The notes under the pieces: model-generated
What the model saw: only the letters and a program-made list of their open reading frames with translations
What the model was told of the DNA's origin: nothing
Database searches by the model: none
Assembly: GCF_004382795.1 (NCBI RefSeq)
Contig: NZ_SMSG01000003.1
Location: 186,001-250,000, forward strand
Source: Cumulibacter soli
Lineage (GTDB): Bacteria > Actinomycetota > Actinomycetes > Mycobacteriales > Antricoccaceae
DNA: 64,000 nt
Direction of reading: 5' to 3'
Shown here: in pieces, positions 32,808-44,317 of the stretch
How positions within the stretch are numbered: position 1 is the stretch's first letter
Layout of the letters: each line of letters begins with the position of its first letter
Made by a program: the position numbers and the translations under genes

Positions 32808-33793
32808 GCGCCTACCTGCTGGGCGCATTCGCGGCGCAAGGCCAGACGATCAACTTTGCCTGCCTCAGTCATCGGTAGCGATTCGCGCACCAGCCAGCGA
32901 CGAGGACGATGGCTTGCGCGCAGCACTGCACGTGCGTGCCGCGCCAGAGGTTCACGGTCTGCCGATGACGTGAGCACTGCCATCAGCACGGACCCGAGGC
33001 GCGGATGTGGCACGCCGATCAGGGCCAGCGGTGCGCTCGCCACCGCGCTCAATACAGCTTCGACCTCCGCGAGGACCACGGTGGCTCCCGCCGTCACGAT
33101 CACATCGGCGCGCCCCTGCACCCGTAGTCGGTTACCGTCCCATGACCCACGATCGCCAACCGTGAAGAAGCCGTCCTGATCAGCGCGCAGGCTTCCGGCC
33201 CCGTGCTGGTATCCCTCGGCGACGTAGGGCGAACGCACCCAGATTTCGCCGTCGCGGCATTCGACCTGCGCCCCCGGGAACGGGCGTAGGTCCGTGGCGT
33301 CCGCCCCGGCAGCCACGAACGACAGTTCAGCGGCTCCGTAATAGTGCGCGACGGCGATGCCGCGCTCCTCGGCGTACTGCCGCAACCTCGACGTCAGAGC
33401 ATCGCCGGCTATCGTGATGCGAATGCCGCGCAACCTATCGGTGAACTGGTGCAGTTGCGCGGGCGTCAGACAGGCGTGCGTGGCTTGCGCCACGGAGTCG
33501 ACCAGCTGCGCGCCCACGGCCCGTGCATGCACGGAGGCAAAGAGGTTCATCGTGCTGTGCAACGGACCCGGCACCCACACCCGCGCGCTGTGCTCGACGC
33601 CGGAAAGTTCGCTGTACGCCTCGAACGAGCAGAACCACGACTCGGTGGTGCGTACCACCACCCGTGCTGTGCCTGTGGTCCCCGAGGTCGCCAGCGCTAA
33701 TCGGTGGCCGCTGCGATGAGCACGCAGCACGGCGCTGACGGGATCGCCGGTGCGCTCGGGGTGGACCAGATCTGGGTCCGGAGGGGAGGTCAC
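32804..33793 (-). CDS. Short AMP-binding acyl-/aryl-CoA ligase (MenE-like size)
   Basis: A 329-residue adenylate-forming enzyme. The ATP loop LATSGTTGTAR is already at about residue 34, HYYGAAELSF follows near 150, GDRGSWDGNRL near 217-227, and the C-terminal catalytic Lys is in TEAGKVDRLA. The family is usually about 500 residues, so the N-terminal ~150 are absent, as in short actinobacterial MenE-type ligases. It activates a carboxylic acid to its CoA ester; whether o-succinylbenzoate or a fatty/branched acid cannot be told. It is coupled to the thiolase and divergent from ilvE. Confidence 0.78.
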   Translation of the reverse strand: MTSPPDPDLVHPERTGDPVSAVLRAHRSGHRLALATSGTTGTARVVVRTTESWFCSFEAYSELSGVEHSARVWVPGPLHSTMNLFASVHARAVGAQLVDSVAQATHACLTPAQLHQFTDRLRGIRITIAGDALTSRLRQYAEERGIAVAHYYGAAELSFVAAGADATDLRPFPGAQVECRDGEIWVRSPYVAEGYQHGAGSLRADQDGFFTVGDRGSWDGNRLRVQGRADVIVTAGATVVLAEVEAVLSAVASAPLALIGVPHPRLGSVLMAVLTSSADREPLARHARAVLRASHRPRRWLVRESLPMTEAGKVDRLALRRECAQQVGA

Positions 33794-33896
33794 AGTGCGA
33801 CCTTACTGCGGTTATCAGACGCCCATCATGCCTAGATGCTCTGGTGCCCTAGGATCGGGGAGTCGCGTCACATCACACTTGGGAGAAAGGCCGCCC

Positions 33897-35030
33897 ATGT
33901 CTCAACTACCTGTCGATTTGCCAAGCCACCTCTGCGCGGGGCTGGAACTGCAGGTAGTGCCTAATGCGCAGCCGGCCACACCCGAGCAGCGGGCGGCGAT
34001 TCTCGCCGATCCTGCATTCGGTCAGAAGTTCACCGACCACATGGTCGTCGTGCACTGGAGCGAGGATGCCGGCTGGCACGATGCCCGTCTACAGGCCTAC
34101 CAGCCGTTCAGCCTTGATCCGGCCGCGGCCGTGTTGCACTACGCGCAAGAGATCTTCGAGGGGCTGAAGGCATACCAGCGTCCCGATGGATCGATCGTGT
34201 CGTTCCGCCCGGATGCCAACGCCGAGCGATTCAACACTTCAGCGCGTCGCTTGGCGATGCCGGAGTTGCCGCCCGAGGCGTTCGTCGCGGCCTGCGACGC
34301 ACTGGTCAAGGTTGATCGGGACTGGGTGCCGAACGGTTCGGAGATGAGCCTCTATCTGCGTCCGTTCATGTTCGCCAGCGAGCCATTCCTCGGTGTCCGA
34401 CCGAGCAAGGAATACGTCTTCTGTGTGATCGCTTCGCCGGCTGCCGGCTACTTCGGTGGGGGAGTCAGCGGCGTGAGTGTGTACGCCAGTGAGGACTACG
34501 TCCGGGCGGTGCCCGGTGGTACCGGCGAAGCCAAATGTGGTGGTAACTACGCCGCGTCGCTGCTGGCTCAGGCGCAGGCCGCGGACGAGGGCTGCGATCA
34601 GGTCGTGTGGTTGGACGGCGTGGAACGCAAGTACGTCGAAGAGATGGGTGGGATGAACCTCTTCTTCGTGTACGGCGCCGACCCCGACAACGTCGAGATC
34701 GTCACGCCGGACTTGAGCGGCTCGTTGCTGCCAGGGATCACCCGGCGCTCGCTGCTGCAGGCCGCGGCTGATCTCGGCATCACCGCGACCGAACGAAAGT
34801 TGTCACTCGAGCAGTGGCGCGCTGACGTCGCCAGTGGTTCGATGACCGAGACGTTCGCGTGCGGTACGGCGGCCGTCATTACGCCGGTTTATACCTGCAA
34901 GGCGCGCACCGGGGATTTCGTTATCGGCACCGAGCCCGGTGCGGTGACGATGCGACTGCGCGACCACCTGCTCGGCGTACAGCACGGCTCTACCGAGGAC
35001 AGGCACGGCTGGATCCACACGATTGGGTGA
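33897..35030 (+). CDS. ilvE: Branched-chain amino acid aminotransferase
   Basis: IlvE interconverts Leu/Ile/Val with their 2-oxo acids using PLP. The 377-residue class IV aminotransferase has HYAQEIFEGLKAYQRPDGSI, YLRPFMFASE, AKCGGNYAASLLAQ with the PLP Lys, and VEEMGGMNLFFVY. ATG 33897 follows GGGAGAAAGG. Its stop overlaps the ribF start (TGATG). Its place between truB and ribF is not the standard order. Confidence 0.95.
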   Translation: MSQLPVDLPSHLCAGLELQVVPNAQPATPEQRAAILADPAFGQKFTDHMVVVHWSEDAGWHDARLQAYQPFSLDPAAAVLHYAQEIFEGLKAYQRPDGSIVSFRPDANAERFNTSARRLAMPELPPEAFVAACDALVKVDRDWVPNGSEMSLYLRPFMFASEPFLGVRPSKEYVFCVIASPAAGYFGGGVSGVSVYASEDYVRAVPGGTGEAKCGGNYAASLLAQAQAADEGCDQVVWLDGVERKYVEEMGGMNLFFVYGADPDNVEIVTPDLSGSLLPGITRRSLLQAAADLGITATERKLSLEQWRADVASGSMTETFACGTAAVITPVYTCKARTGDFVIGTEPGAVTMRLRDHLLGVQHGSTEDRHGWIHTIG

Positions 35031-35971
35031 TGTCGAAGATGTTGCGCTGGCGCGGAGTCGACAATGCACCGGCCGACTGGGGCCGGTGCGTGATGTCGAT
35101 CGGACAGTACGACGGGGTGCACCTGGGACACCAGACGCTGATCGGTGAAACGGTTCGCCAATCAGTCGAGCGGGGCCTACCCGCGCTCGTGCTCACCTTT
35201 GACCCGCATCCCCGTGAGGTTCTCAAACCCGGATCGCACCCGCCCATCCTGACGCCGTTGCGCCGCAAGGCCGAACTGATCGAACAATGCGGTGTCGATG
35301 CACTGTGCGTCGTGCCCTTCACCCGAGACTTCGCCCGGCTCAGCCCGCAAGAGTTCGTGCACGAAGCGCTGATCGCTCGACTGCATCCGGCGAAGGTGAT
35401 CGTGGGGGAGAACTTCACCTTCGGAAACAAGGCTGCCGGCACTGTCGAGACGCTGGCCGAGTTCGGTAGCACCTTCGGTTTCGAGACCGAAGTGTTGCCA
35501 CTGGTCAACGAGGGGCCGCACACCATCTCCTCGACATTTATCCGCTCGTGTGTGGACGCCGGCGATATGCGCCGAGCGAGCGCCGCGTTAGGCCGCCCGC
35601 ATCGAATCGAAGGCTTGGTCGTACGCGGTGATATGAGAGGACGGGGTCTCGGGTTCCCGACGGCCAACCTTCGCCCGCCGATGTATTCGGCGATCCCGGC
35701 CGACGGTGTATACGCGGGCTGGATGACGGTGCGCGGTGAGCCGCGCGCAGCGTCGATCTCGGTCGGCACCAACCCGACCTACTCCGGGACCGAGCGACGC
35801 GTCGAGTCTTACCTGCTGGACTTCGAGGGCGACCTGTACGGCGAACAGGTGCAGGTCGACTTCATCGAACGCATTCGCCCGATGGTGAAGTTCTCCTCCA
35901 GTGAGGAACTGATCACCGAGATCGAAAGGGATGTCGTCGCGACCCGCACCATCCTGGATCGGCCCGCATGA
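35030..35971 (+). CDS. ribF: Bifunctional riboflavin kinase/FAD synthetase
   Basis: RibF phosphorylates riboflavin to FMN and adenylylates FMN to FAD. The 313-residue protein has the N-terminal nucleotidyltransferase motif IGQYDGVHLGHQTLI and SSTFIRS, then the kinase domain with GRGLGFPTANL and GTNPTYSG. ATG 35030 overlaps the ilvE stop; a GTG at 35027 is an equally placed alternative. The next gene overlaps its stop in ATGA. Confidence 0.95.
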   Translation: MSKMLRWRGVDNAPADWGRCVMSIGQYDGVHLGHQTLIGETVRQSVERGLPALVLTFDPHPREVLKPGSHPPILTPLRRKAELIEQCGVDALCVVPFTRDFARLSPQEFVHEALIARLHPAKVIVGENFTFGNKAAGTVETLAEFGSTFGFETEVLPLVNEGPHTISSTFIRSCVDAGDMRRASAALGRPHRIEGLVVRGDMRGRGLGFPTANLRPPMYSAIPADGVYAGWMTVRGEPRAASISVGTNPTYSGTERRVESYLLDFEGDLYGEQVQVDFIERIRPMVKFSSSEELITEIERDVVATRTILDRPA

Positions 35972-36711
35972 CTGTCGCGCTCGACCCCGCAGCCGACCTA
36001 CCCGAACTCGAGGACGCCGTACCGTTCGAGGCGGTCGCGCACGAAGCCGTGCTCGGCGGGTTCGCATGGTGGCAGCCGCACCGCGCTCCGGCGATCGTAT
36101 TTGCGCACGGTCATGGTCAAGATGCGCGCTTTCACGCCGACCGTGCCCGAGACTTCCATGCTCGCGGTTGGCACGCGGTGTCCGTGGCCAGTCGCGGCTG
36201 GCCCGGATCCACCGGCGACCCGAACGACTACGGGCTATGTGGGGAGATCGACCTCGCTGCCGTGCTCGCGGTTCTCGAGGCGCGGGGATGCTCGGAGGTA
36301 TGGCTGTTCGGTTACTCGGCCGGCGGACTATGGATGGCCCGTGGGCTGTCCGTCGCCCCGCAGGTTACTGGCGCGATAACCGTGAACTCGCCGATGAACA
36401 TCGCCACGCTGTACCGTGACACGCTCGCCCGCCGAATGCGGACCTACTACGACGACATCCTCACTCCCGACGGCTGGCAGGTGCGTTCCCCGGTACACGT
36501 GGCGCACCGCATCCGAACCCCGATATTGGCCTTCGGCGGAACTGAGGACGGTATGGTCCCGTCGAGCCAGGCAGAAGAGATCAGCGGTGCCGTCTCGAAC
36601 GGCACATACGTCGAGGTCTCCGGGATGCGTCATGTGCCTAGCGACGAGCAATGGGGACACATCATGGAGCGCACCGAGGCGTGGATGATGAGCGTGCGGG
36701 AGCAGCAGTGA
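35968..36711 (+). CDS. Alpha/beta hydrolase, unknown substrate
   Basis: A 247-residue alpha/beta hydrolase: FAHGHGQD for the oxyanion region (about 47-54), nucleophile Ser in FGYSAGGLW (about 113-121), Asp in GGTEDGMVP and His in SGMRHVPS. No signal peptide. It could be an esterase, lipase or peptidase; the motif set does not discriminate. It overlaps ribF upstream (ATGA) and the unknown gene downstream (GTGA), so ilvE-ribF-this-next are translationally linked. Confidence 0.8.
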   Translation: MTVALDPAADLPELEDAVPFEAVAHEAVLGGFAWWQPHRAPAIVFAHGHGQDARFHADRARDFHARGWHAVSVASRGWPGSTGDPNDYGLCGEIDLAAVLAVLEARGCSEVWLFGYSAGGLWMARGLSVAPQVTGAITVNSPMNIATLYRDTLARRMRTYYDDILTPDGWQVRSPVHVAHRIRTPILAFGGTEDGMVPSSQAEEISGAVSNGTYVEVSGMRHVPSDEQWGHIMERTEAWMMSVREQQ

Positions 36712-37847
36712 ACCAACCGGGTTACCCCAACGGATTCCCCCCGATGAACCCATCTGGGGCGTACGGGCCGACACCGAACGCGGGCGGCGGATTCCCACCG
36801 CCCGTGCCCATGTCGCCGGCGGCGCCGCCGCCTCGCAGTTACGCGCCGATCGAGACCGTCGTTCCTGATCCTGTCGCGAATGCTCGCTATGCCGAGGCGT
36901 TCGCGGCGTTTCCGCATATTGCTGCGTTATCGCCAACCCCGACGCTGGTCTCGGCGTACGAGACGGCGTACGCGCAGCTGTCTCCTGAGCGGTTCTATCA
37001 GTTCAAGATGTGGCTGCAGTCGCCCGAGGGCGAGAACTACAAGCAGTGGGAGGACCGCGCTCGACAACTGTTGGAAGTCATCGAGCCGATCAACGCCCGC
37101 TGGGCACAAGGCTGGATCAACGCCGAATTAAGCCTGCTTCGGCCGCTGCACGATTACCTCGACATCTACGACCAGTTCACTCGTCAATTGTTGACGCACG
37201 CCGACCTGAATCCCGCCGCGCGGCACGCGCAACTATACGGCGCCAGTGACCCCGCAAATCCACTGCCGTACGACATCCTCCTGCAGCGCGTTCCCGAGCG
37301 TGGGCGACTACAGGAGTTGCTCGCGTCGTACGACGAGTTCTGGCGCTCGAATATGGGTGTCGAGTTCGCGGCCGGTTGGCGTTCCTCCTGGGGACCAGCC
37401 GAGCACGATCCATTCGTCATAGCCGAAGGCCTACGAACCATCACTGGCTCGGTGACATCGCGGCTTTGGTCGGCCGCTGAACTTCCCGAGGTTCCCTCGC
37501 TACCGCCGTACGCGCCGGCGGCAACCGGACTGCCGGAGTCGATGTCGGCGCTGCAACAGGAGATCTGTGCCCTCACCGGTGGCGGTGCGCTGCCGACGCA
37601 CGTACCGCCGGCGGAGTTTCATCCCGACTCGTATCCCACGCCGATGGCGCCGGCCAATCCACGCTGGTCACGGGGCGACTTTTACACCGGTCGCGCAGTC
37701 GTCTACCGGAACAAGGCGCCGTGGGCAGAGGCCGTTGCCTTGGAGGTAGCGATGGGTAATGCGGGGATGGCGCCGTCGGTGTGCGTACAACGCTACGACG
37801 GCTCCGTCGGATGGTTCCCCGTGGGCGATATTCTCGGCATCCGCTGA
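36708..37847 (+). CDS. Unrecognised 379-residue protein with Pro/Gly-rich N-terminus
   Basis: I do not recognise this family. GTG 36708 overlaps the hydrolase stop. The first ~50 residues are Pro/Gly/Asn-rich (NQPGYPNGFPPMNPSGAYGP) and look disordered. Then a folded, Trp/Tyr-rich part follows with helical segments (FYQFKMWLQSPEGENYKQWE; LLRPLHDYLDIYDQFTRQLL). The C-terminal ~70 residues look beta-rich (RAVVYRNKAPWAEAVALE, CVQRYDGSVGWFPVGDIL). No signal peptide or TM segment. The Pro-rich start resembles actinobacterial proteins involved in secretion or cell-envelope interactions, but that is weak. Confidence 0.7.
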   Translation: MNQPGYPNGFPPMNPSGAYGPTPNAGGGFPPPVPMSPAAPPPRSYAPIETVVPDPVANARYAEAFAAFPHIAALSPTPTLVSAYETAYAQLSPERFYQFKMWLQSPEGENYKQWEDRARQLLEVIEPINARWAQGWINAELSLLRPLHDYLDIYDQFTRQLLTHADLNPAARHAQLYGASDPANPLPYDILLQRVPERGRLQELLASYDEFWRSNMGVEFAAGWRSSWGPAEHDPFVIAEGLRTITGSVTSRLWSAAELPEVPSLPPYAPAATGLPESMSALQQEICALTGGGALPTHVPPAEFHPDSYPTPMAPANPRWSRGDFYTGRAVVYRNKAPWAEAVALEVAMGNAGMAPSVCVQRYDGSVGWFPVGDILGIR

Positions 37848-37891
37848 GCAGGCAGTCCATTGAGGAGGCAGTCCGCACCGGCGTAGCGGTG

Positions 37892-38512
37892 CTACCGCCG
37901 ACGCGGCTGGCGAGCGCCGAACACCGCGCGCCACGGCGGACGGAATGGATTACGCACGGCAGCGAGTACGGCGAGTGCGGTGCCGAACGTCATCAAGAAC
38001 CCGACGTTGCTGGCGGCTATCGGCCGCGCAGCGATCAGCCAGAAGATCAATAAGCCGATAACCCCGTAGAACTGCAGACCCCACGACCAAGTTCGATGTT
38101 CGCTTGCGGCGCCGGCAAGGACGGCGACGGCGGCCGCCGACGCGAAGATCGACCAGGCGAGGAAGGCGTCCCAGCCGATGCCGACTGGCCCATCCAATGT
38201 GATGCCGAGCACCAGGCAGACTAAAGCCAGGCCCGCTATCAGTACCCGGGAGACCTGAGGGTTGATCAGCACGGTACGGCGTCGGGGTGGATAGGGAAGC
38301 GGGCCTCGACCTGGCGGTGGCGCCCACGGGGGCGGTCCTGACGGTCGTGGCGGTGCGGCAGGCGCGACCACGGTGTACATCAGAGATGTGTCCGTTGGTG
38401 CGGGCGGGGCTTGATCTTGCGGCCCGTCCTCTCCGCGCTCCGCTGGGATGAACGGCGGTGCGGGCTTCGGCTGGGGGGAACTCATACCGATATCGACCGC
38501 GTACATGGCCAC
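37892..38512 (-). CDS. Pro-rich membrane protein of unknown function
   Basis: Not recognised. It is up to 206 residues with a long Pro-rich cytoplasmic-type N-terminus (about 1-80, PPPWAPPPGRGPLPYPPRRR) and about four hydrophobic segments (about 88-107, 113-133, 144-161, 168-187), ending in a basic tail. AGGA five nt before GTG 38512 supports that start; ATG 38506 and ATG 38485 (MSSPQPKP) are alternatives and the last looks more like homologous N-termini. It converges on the unknown gene at 36.7 kb and is divergent from rpsO. Confidence 0.62.
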   Translation of the reverse strand: MAMYAVDIGMSSPQPKPAPPFIPAERGEDGPQDQAPPAPTDTSLMYTVVAPAAPPRPSGPPPWAPPPGRGPLPYPPRRRTVLINPQVSRVLIAGLALVCLVLGITLDGPVGIGWDAFLAWSIFASAAAVAVLAGAASEHRTWSWGLQFYGVIGLLIFWLIAARPIAASNVGFLMTFGTALAVLAAVRNPFRPPWRAVFGARQPRRR

Positions 38513-38696
38513 CTGGTTCCTGGCTGGCGCTGACTATTTCGCGCAGCGGCTGCGCCCTCAACGTGAGGCAGCCCTCGCTGCGGGCGGCGATCAGGCTGAT
38601 ACGATGAACGACGGTCCAAACGCGACCACGCGTGGCAACGACATTTCCCCGTGACGAAGACCGGGGAACGCGCGATCAGATTATGAGGAGATCCGG

Positions 38697-38966
38697 ATGG
38701 CACTGTCCAAGGAGAAGAAGTCCGAAATCATCGGCGAGCACAAGACCAGTGAGTCGGACACCGGATCGCCGCAGGTTCAGATCGCGATGTTGTCGGACCG
38801 CATCAAGACGCTCACCGAGCACCTGAAGCAGCACAAGCATGATCACCACAGCCGCCGTGGCCTGTTGCTGCTGGTCGGCCGTCGCCGTCGCCTGCTGGCT
38901 TACCTGCAGAAGAGCGATCTCGACGGTTACCGCGAGTTGGTTGCGAAGCTTGGTCTGCGTCGCTAG
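38697..38966 (+). CDS. rpsO: 30S ribosomal protein S15
   Basis: S15 binds the central domain of 16S rRNA early in assembly. The 89-residue length is exact for the family, with [40 protein letters not shown] and the RRLLAYLQK segment. GAGGAG is about 7 nt before the ATG. It precedes pnp as usual and is separated from it by a strong hairpin. Confidence 0.98.
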   Translation: MALSKEKKSEIIGEHKTSESDTGSPQVQIAMLSDRIKTLTEHLKQHKHDHHSRRGLLLLVGRRRRLLAYLQKSDLDGYRELVAKLGLRR

Positions 38967-38975
38967 TTTTTCCCA

Positions 38976-39014
38976 TCGATGAGGGAGTGGCCATTGTGGC
39001 CACTCCCTCATCGA
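38976..39014 (+). terminator. 18-bp hairpin after rpsO
   Basis: Perfect 18-bp stem: 38976-38993 pairs with 38997-39014 around a 3-nt loop. A T-run lies before it (38967-38971), but only GGTTTC follows on the plus strand. It may be a terminator or the processing site typical of rpsO-pnp transcripts. Confidence 0.7.
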
Positions 39015-39074
39015 GGTTTCGCCGCCTATGAGCGGCGTGACCTCCACGACCGCGTGCTGTGAGATACGCTCACG

Positions 39075-39245
39075 GCATATCCTGCGTGCGCGTCGGCCCA
39101 CAGGCCTGCCCGCGCTGATGCTGGCCCTCGGTGGTGGTCACCGGAGCTGCGGATCTCCCGCAGACGCCGATGACTTCGATCGATGACCGGCTCGGCCTCT
39201 TCACAGCAGCCGTTATGGCGCTGGCGTGCGCGCGCCAATGAAAAG
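39075..39245 (+). ncRNA. Candidate structured pnp leader (Actino-pnp-type)
   Basis: The 289-nt gap between rpsO and pnp holds no gene. Its second half contains several small helices, e.g. CTGCGG..CCGCAG near 39150-39168 and a preceding GGTGGTCACC. Actinobacteria carry a conserved RNA structure, the Actino-pnp motif, immediately upstream of pnp. Location and hairpins fit, but I did not fold or align it; the boundaries are approximate. Confidence 0.4.
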
Positions 39246-39255
39246 AGGACACACA

Positions 39256-41490
39256 TTGTCTGAACCCATCAATGACGAACTGGACGCCCAGGAGTCGGTC
39301 GCTGTCATCGACAACGGCAGCTTCGGAAAGCGCGAGATTCGTTTCGAAACCGGCCGCTTGGCCCGTCAATCCGGCGGTTCGGCCGTCGTATACCTCGATG
39401 ATGACACCATGTTGCTCTCGGCGACCAACGCGCAGAAGAAGCCGCGTGACTTCATCGATTTCTTTCCGCTCACAGTGGATGTCGAGGAGCGGATGTATGC
39501 CGCGGGGCGCATCCCCGGCTCGTTCTTCCGTCGCGAAGGTCGCCCGTCCGAGGGCGCGATTCTGACCTGCCGTCTGATTGACCGCCCGCTGCGTCCGACC
39601 TTCGTCAAGGGTCTGCGCAACGAGGTCCAGGTCGTCGTCACGGTCATGGCGCTGGATCCCGACGAGTTTTACGACGTTGTTGCGATCAACGCCGCATCGA
39701 TGTCCACCCAGCTGGCCGGGCTGCCTTTCTCGGGCCCGATCGGCGGCGTACGCGTCGCGCTGATCGACAATCAGTGGGTCGCGTTCCCGACGGTTGAGCA
39801 GTCCGAACGTGCCGTGTTCGACATGGTCGTCGCTGGGCGCGTGGTCGAGGCCGACGGTAAGCAGGACGTCGCGATCATGATGGTCGAGGCCGAGGCCACC
39901 GAGGCCACCATCGAACTCGTCGCCGGTGGCGCGACTGCGCCGACCGAAGAGGTTGTCGCGCAGGGCCTGGAGGCCGCTAAGCCGCACATCGCCGAACTGT
40001 GCCGCGCACAGTCCGAGTTGGCGGACGTCGCTGGTAAGGAGACTGCCGAGTTCCCGGTCTTCGTCGACTTCGAGGACGACGTGTACGACGCCGTCGAGGC
40101 CAAGGTCTCTGCTGACCTCAAGGACGCGCTGACGATCGCCGGAAAGCAGGAGCGCGAGGCGCGCCTGGACGAGATCAAGGACGCTGCGAAGGCAGATCTC
40201 GCCGAGCAGTTCGACGGTCGAGGTGCCGAGATCTCCGCTGCCGTTCGCGCGTTGACGAAGAAGTTCGTACGTGCCCGCGTGCTTACCGACGGTGCGCGCA
40301 TTGACGGTCGCGGTCTGACCGACATCCGGTCGCTGGCCGCCGAGGTCGCCGTCGTTCCACGCGTGCACGGTTCGGCGCTGTTTGAGCGCGGCGAGACTCA
40401 GATCCTGGGTATCACCACGCTGGACATGCTGGCGATGGAGCAAAAGCTCGACACGCTGTCGCCGGAAACCAGTAAGCGCTACATGCACAACTACAACTTC
40501 CCGCCGTACTCCACTGGTGAGACGGGCCGCGTCGGCTCGCCGAAGCGTCGCGAGATCGGCCACGGCGCGCTCGCTGAGCGTGCCTTGCTGCCGGTACTGC
40601 CGAACCGCGAGGAGTTCCCGTACGCGATTCGTCAGGTATCCGAGGCGCTGGGCTCCAACGGCTCAACGTCGATGGGTTCGGTCTGCGCGTCGACGATGGC
40701 GCTGCTGAACGCGGGCGTGCCATTGAAGGCGCCGGTCGCCGGTATCGCGATGGGGTTGATCTCGGACGTCGTTGACGGGAAGCCGTCGTACGCCGCGTTG
40801 ACGGACATCTTGGGCGCGGAGGACGCGTTCGGTGATATGGACTTCAAGGTCGCCGGCACCCGTGAGTTCGTCACCGCGATCCAGTTGGACACCAAGTTGG
40901 ATGGAATCCCGTCCGAGGTTCTCGCTGCCGCGCTGTCGCAGGCACGCGACGCACGCCTGCACATCCTCGACGTCATGGGTGAAGCCATCGACGCTCCGGA
41001 TGAGATGAGCAAGTACGCACCGCGGGTGACGTCGGTGAAGATCCCGGTAGACAAGATCGGCGCGGTCATCGGACCCAAGGGTCAGATGATCAACACCATC
41101 CAGGACGAGACCGGCGCGAAGATCACTATCGAAGACGACGGGACGATCTACGTCGGCGCCGATAACGGTGAATCCGCGCAGGAAGCGATCGATCGGATCA
41201 ACGCGATTGCCAACCCGCAGCTGCCGAAGATCGGCGAGCGGTTCCTCGGCACGGTAGTGAAGGCGGCGCCGTTCGGCGCCTTCGTATCACTGCTGCCGGG
41301 CAAGGACGGCCTCGTGCACATTTCGAAGTTGGGTAACGGCAAGCGCATCGGCAAGGTCGAGGACGTCGTTAACGTCGGCGACAAGATTCAGGTCGAGATC
41401 GTCGACATCGACCAGCGCGGCAAGATCAGCCTGATCCCGGTCGTGGCCGAGGAGAAGGCCGAGGCCGCCGCCGAGGCAACCGAGGGCTAA
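39256..41490 (+). CDS. pnp: Polyribonucleotide nucleotidyltransferase
   Basis: PNPase degrades RNA phosphorolytically from the 3' end. The 744-residue protein contains two RNase PH domains ([40 protein letters not shown]; later [36 protein letters not shown]), a KH domain ([18 protein letters not shown]) and an S1 domain ([20 protein letters not shown]). The start is taken as TTG 39256 (SEPINDELD), 5 nt after GAGGA; an in-frame ATG at 39238 is possible but lies before that site. It is followed after 9 nt by the M16 peptidase. Confidence 0.97.
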   Translation: MSEPINDELDAQESVAVIDNGSFGKREIRFETGRLARQSGGSAVVYLDDDTMLLSATNAQKKPRDFIDFFPLTVDVEERMYAAGRIPGSFFRREGRPSEGAILTCRLIDRPLRPTFVKGLRNEVQVVVTVMALDPDEFYDVVAINAASMSTQLAGLPFSGPIGGVRVALIDNQWVAFPTVEQSERAVFDMVVAGRVVEADGKQDVAIMMVEAEATEATIELVAGGATAPTEEVVAQGLEAAKPHIAELCRAQSELADVAGKETAEFPVFVDFEDDVYDAVEAKVSADLKDALTIAGKQEREARLDEIKDAAKADLAEQFDGRGAEISAAVRALTKKFVRARVLTDGARIDGRGLTDIRSLAAEVAVVPRVHGSALFERGETQILGITTLDMLAMEQKLDTLSPETSKRYMHNYNFPPYSTGETGRVGSPKRREIGHGALAERALLPVLPNREEFPYAIRQVSEALGSNGSTSMGSVCASTMALLNAGVPLKAPVAGIAMGLISDVVDGKPSYAALTDILGAEDAFGDMDFKVAGTREFVTAIQLDTKLDGIPSEVLAAALSQARDARLHILDVMGEAIDAPDEMSKYAPRVTSVKIPVDKIGAVIGPKGQMINTIQDETGAKITIEDDGTIYVGADNGESAQEAIDRINAIANPQLPKIGERFLGTVVKAAPFGAFVSLLPGKDGLVHISKLGNGKRIGKVEDVVNVGDKIQVEIVDIDQRGKISLIPVVAEEKAEAAAEATEG

Positions 41491-41499
41491 TCCCGCCTC

Positions 41500-43588
<2,089 letters not shown>

Positions 43589-43621
43589 GTCGATGGCGAG
43601 GGCGCCGCGTACGGATCGCCG

Positions 43622-44317
43622 CTAGTCCTGGGAGGTGGACTTCGGGCCGGGGGAGAACTGATCGACGTACTCCTGACCGGACAGCGACTCAATCGCGCGC
43701 ATGATGTCGACGGTCATATCGCGACTGCGGATGGCCATGGGTCCGCTGCGATACCCGGTGGGCTGCACGAGCGGGCCGAACCGCACCAGCACCTTCGCCG
43801 GACGGATCCGGCGGCTACCGGGCGGCAATAACTTGTGTGAGCCGATGATCCCGCACGGCAGCACAGGTGCACCGGTCACCAGTGACAGCCGAGCCACGCC
43901 GGTTTTGCCGCGGTAGAGGCGGCCGTCAGGCGAGCGCGTGCCCTCGGGATGCATCGCAAACGCCCGCCCGTCTTCGAGCGCCTGCTGCGCGGCATCCAAG
44001 GACATCAGCGCCGCGCGTCCTTTCGCGCGATCGACCGGGATCGTGCCCACGCGCTCCATGAACTCCGCGGTGAGACGGCCCTTGATGCCCGAGCCGGAAA
44101 AATACTCCGCCTTCGCCAGAAACGTCGTGGGACGCCCCATCGCCAACGGCACGATCACCGCGTCCATCGAGGACAGGTGATTGGCCGCCACGATCACCGC
44201 ACCCTCCGGCGGTATGTGTTCCTTGCCGTCAATCTTCAGGCGTGACAGTCCGCGGAACGCCGGACCAATCGCGATATTCCGCAGAAACCAGTCAGTGCGT
44301 ACGTGCTTATCAGCCAT
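43622..44317 (-). CDS. plsC: 1-acyl-glycerol-3-phosphate acyltransferase (PlsC family)
   Basis: A 231-residue acyltransferase with the H(x)4D motif as NHLSSMD (H47, D52), the FLAKAEYFSGSGIKGRL and FAMHPEGTRSPDGRLYRG blocks of the family. It transfers acyl groups to the sn-2 position of lysophosphatidic acid, giving the phosphatidate used by CdsA; other lyso-acceptors are possible. It overlaps the upstream GNAT gene by 8 nt. It converges with dapB. Confidence 0.87.
   Translation of the reverse strand: MADKHVRTDWFLRNIAIGPAFRGLSRLKIDGKEHIPPEGAVIVAANHLSSMDAVIVPLAMGRPTTFLAKAEYFSGSGIKGRLTAEFMERVGTIPVDRAKGRAALMSLDAAQQALEDGRAFAMHPEGTRSPDGRLYRGKTGVARLSLVTGAPVLPCGIIGSHKLLPPGSRRIRPAKVLVRFGPLVQPTGYRSGPMAIRSRDMTVDIMRAIESLSGQEYVDQFSPGPKSTSQD

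Noticed and set aside
31689-35030. Horizontal-transfer island between truB and ribF
   Set aside because: Codon use and start types look like the flanks, and there is no integrase, repeat or tRNA; rearrangement is enough to explain it.
37875-37892. Hairpin GCACCG/CGGTGC between two convergent unknown genes
   Set aside because: Only 6 bp with no T-tract; too weak to call a terminator.
39070-40563. A 497-codon minus-strand frame opposite pnp
   Set aside because: Antisense shadow of PNPase with no recognisable motif.
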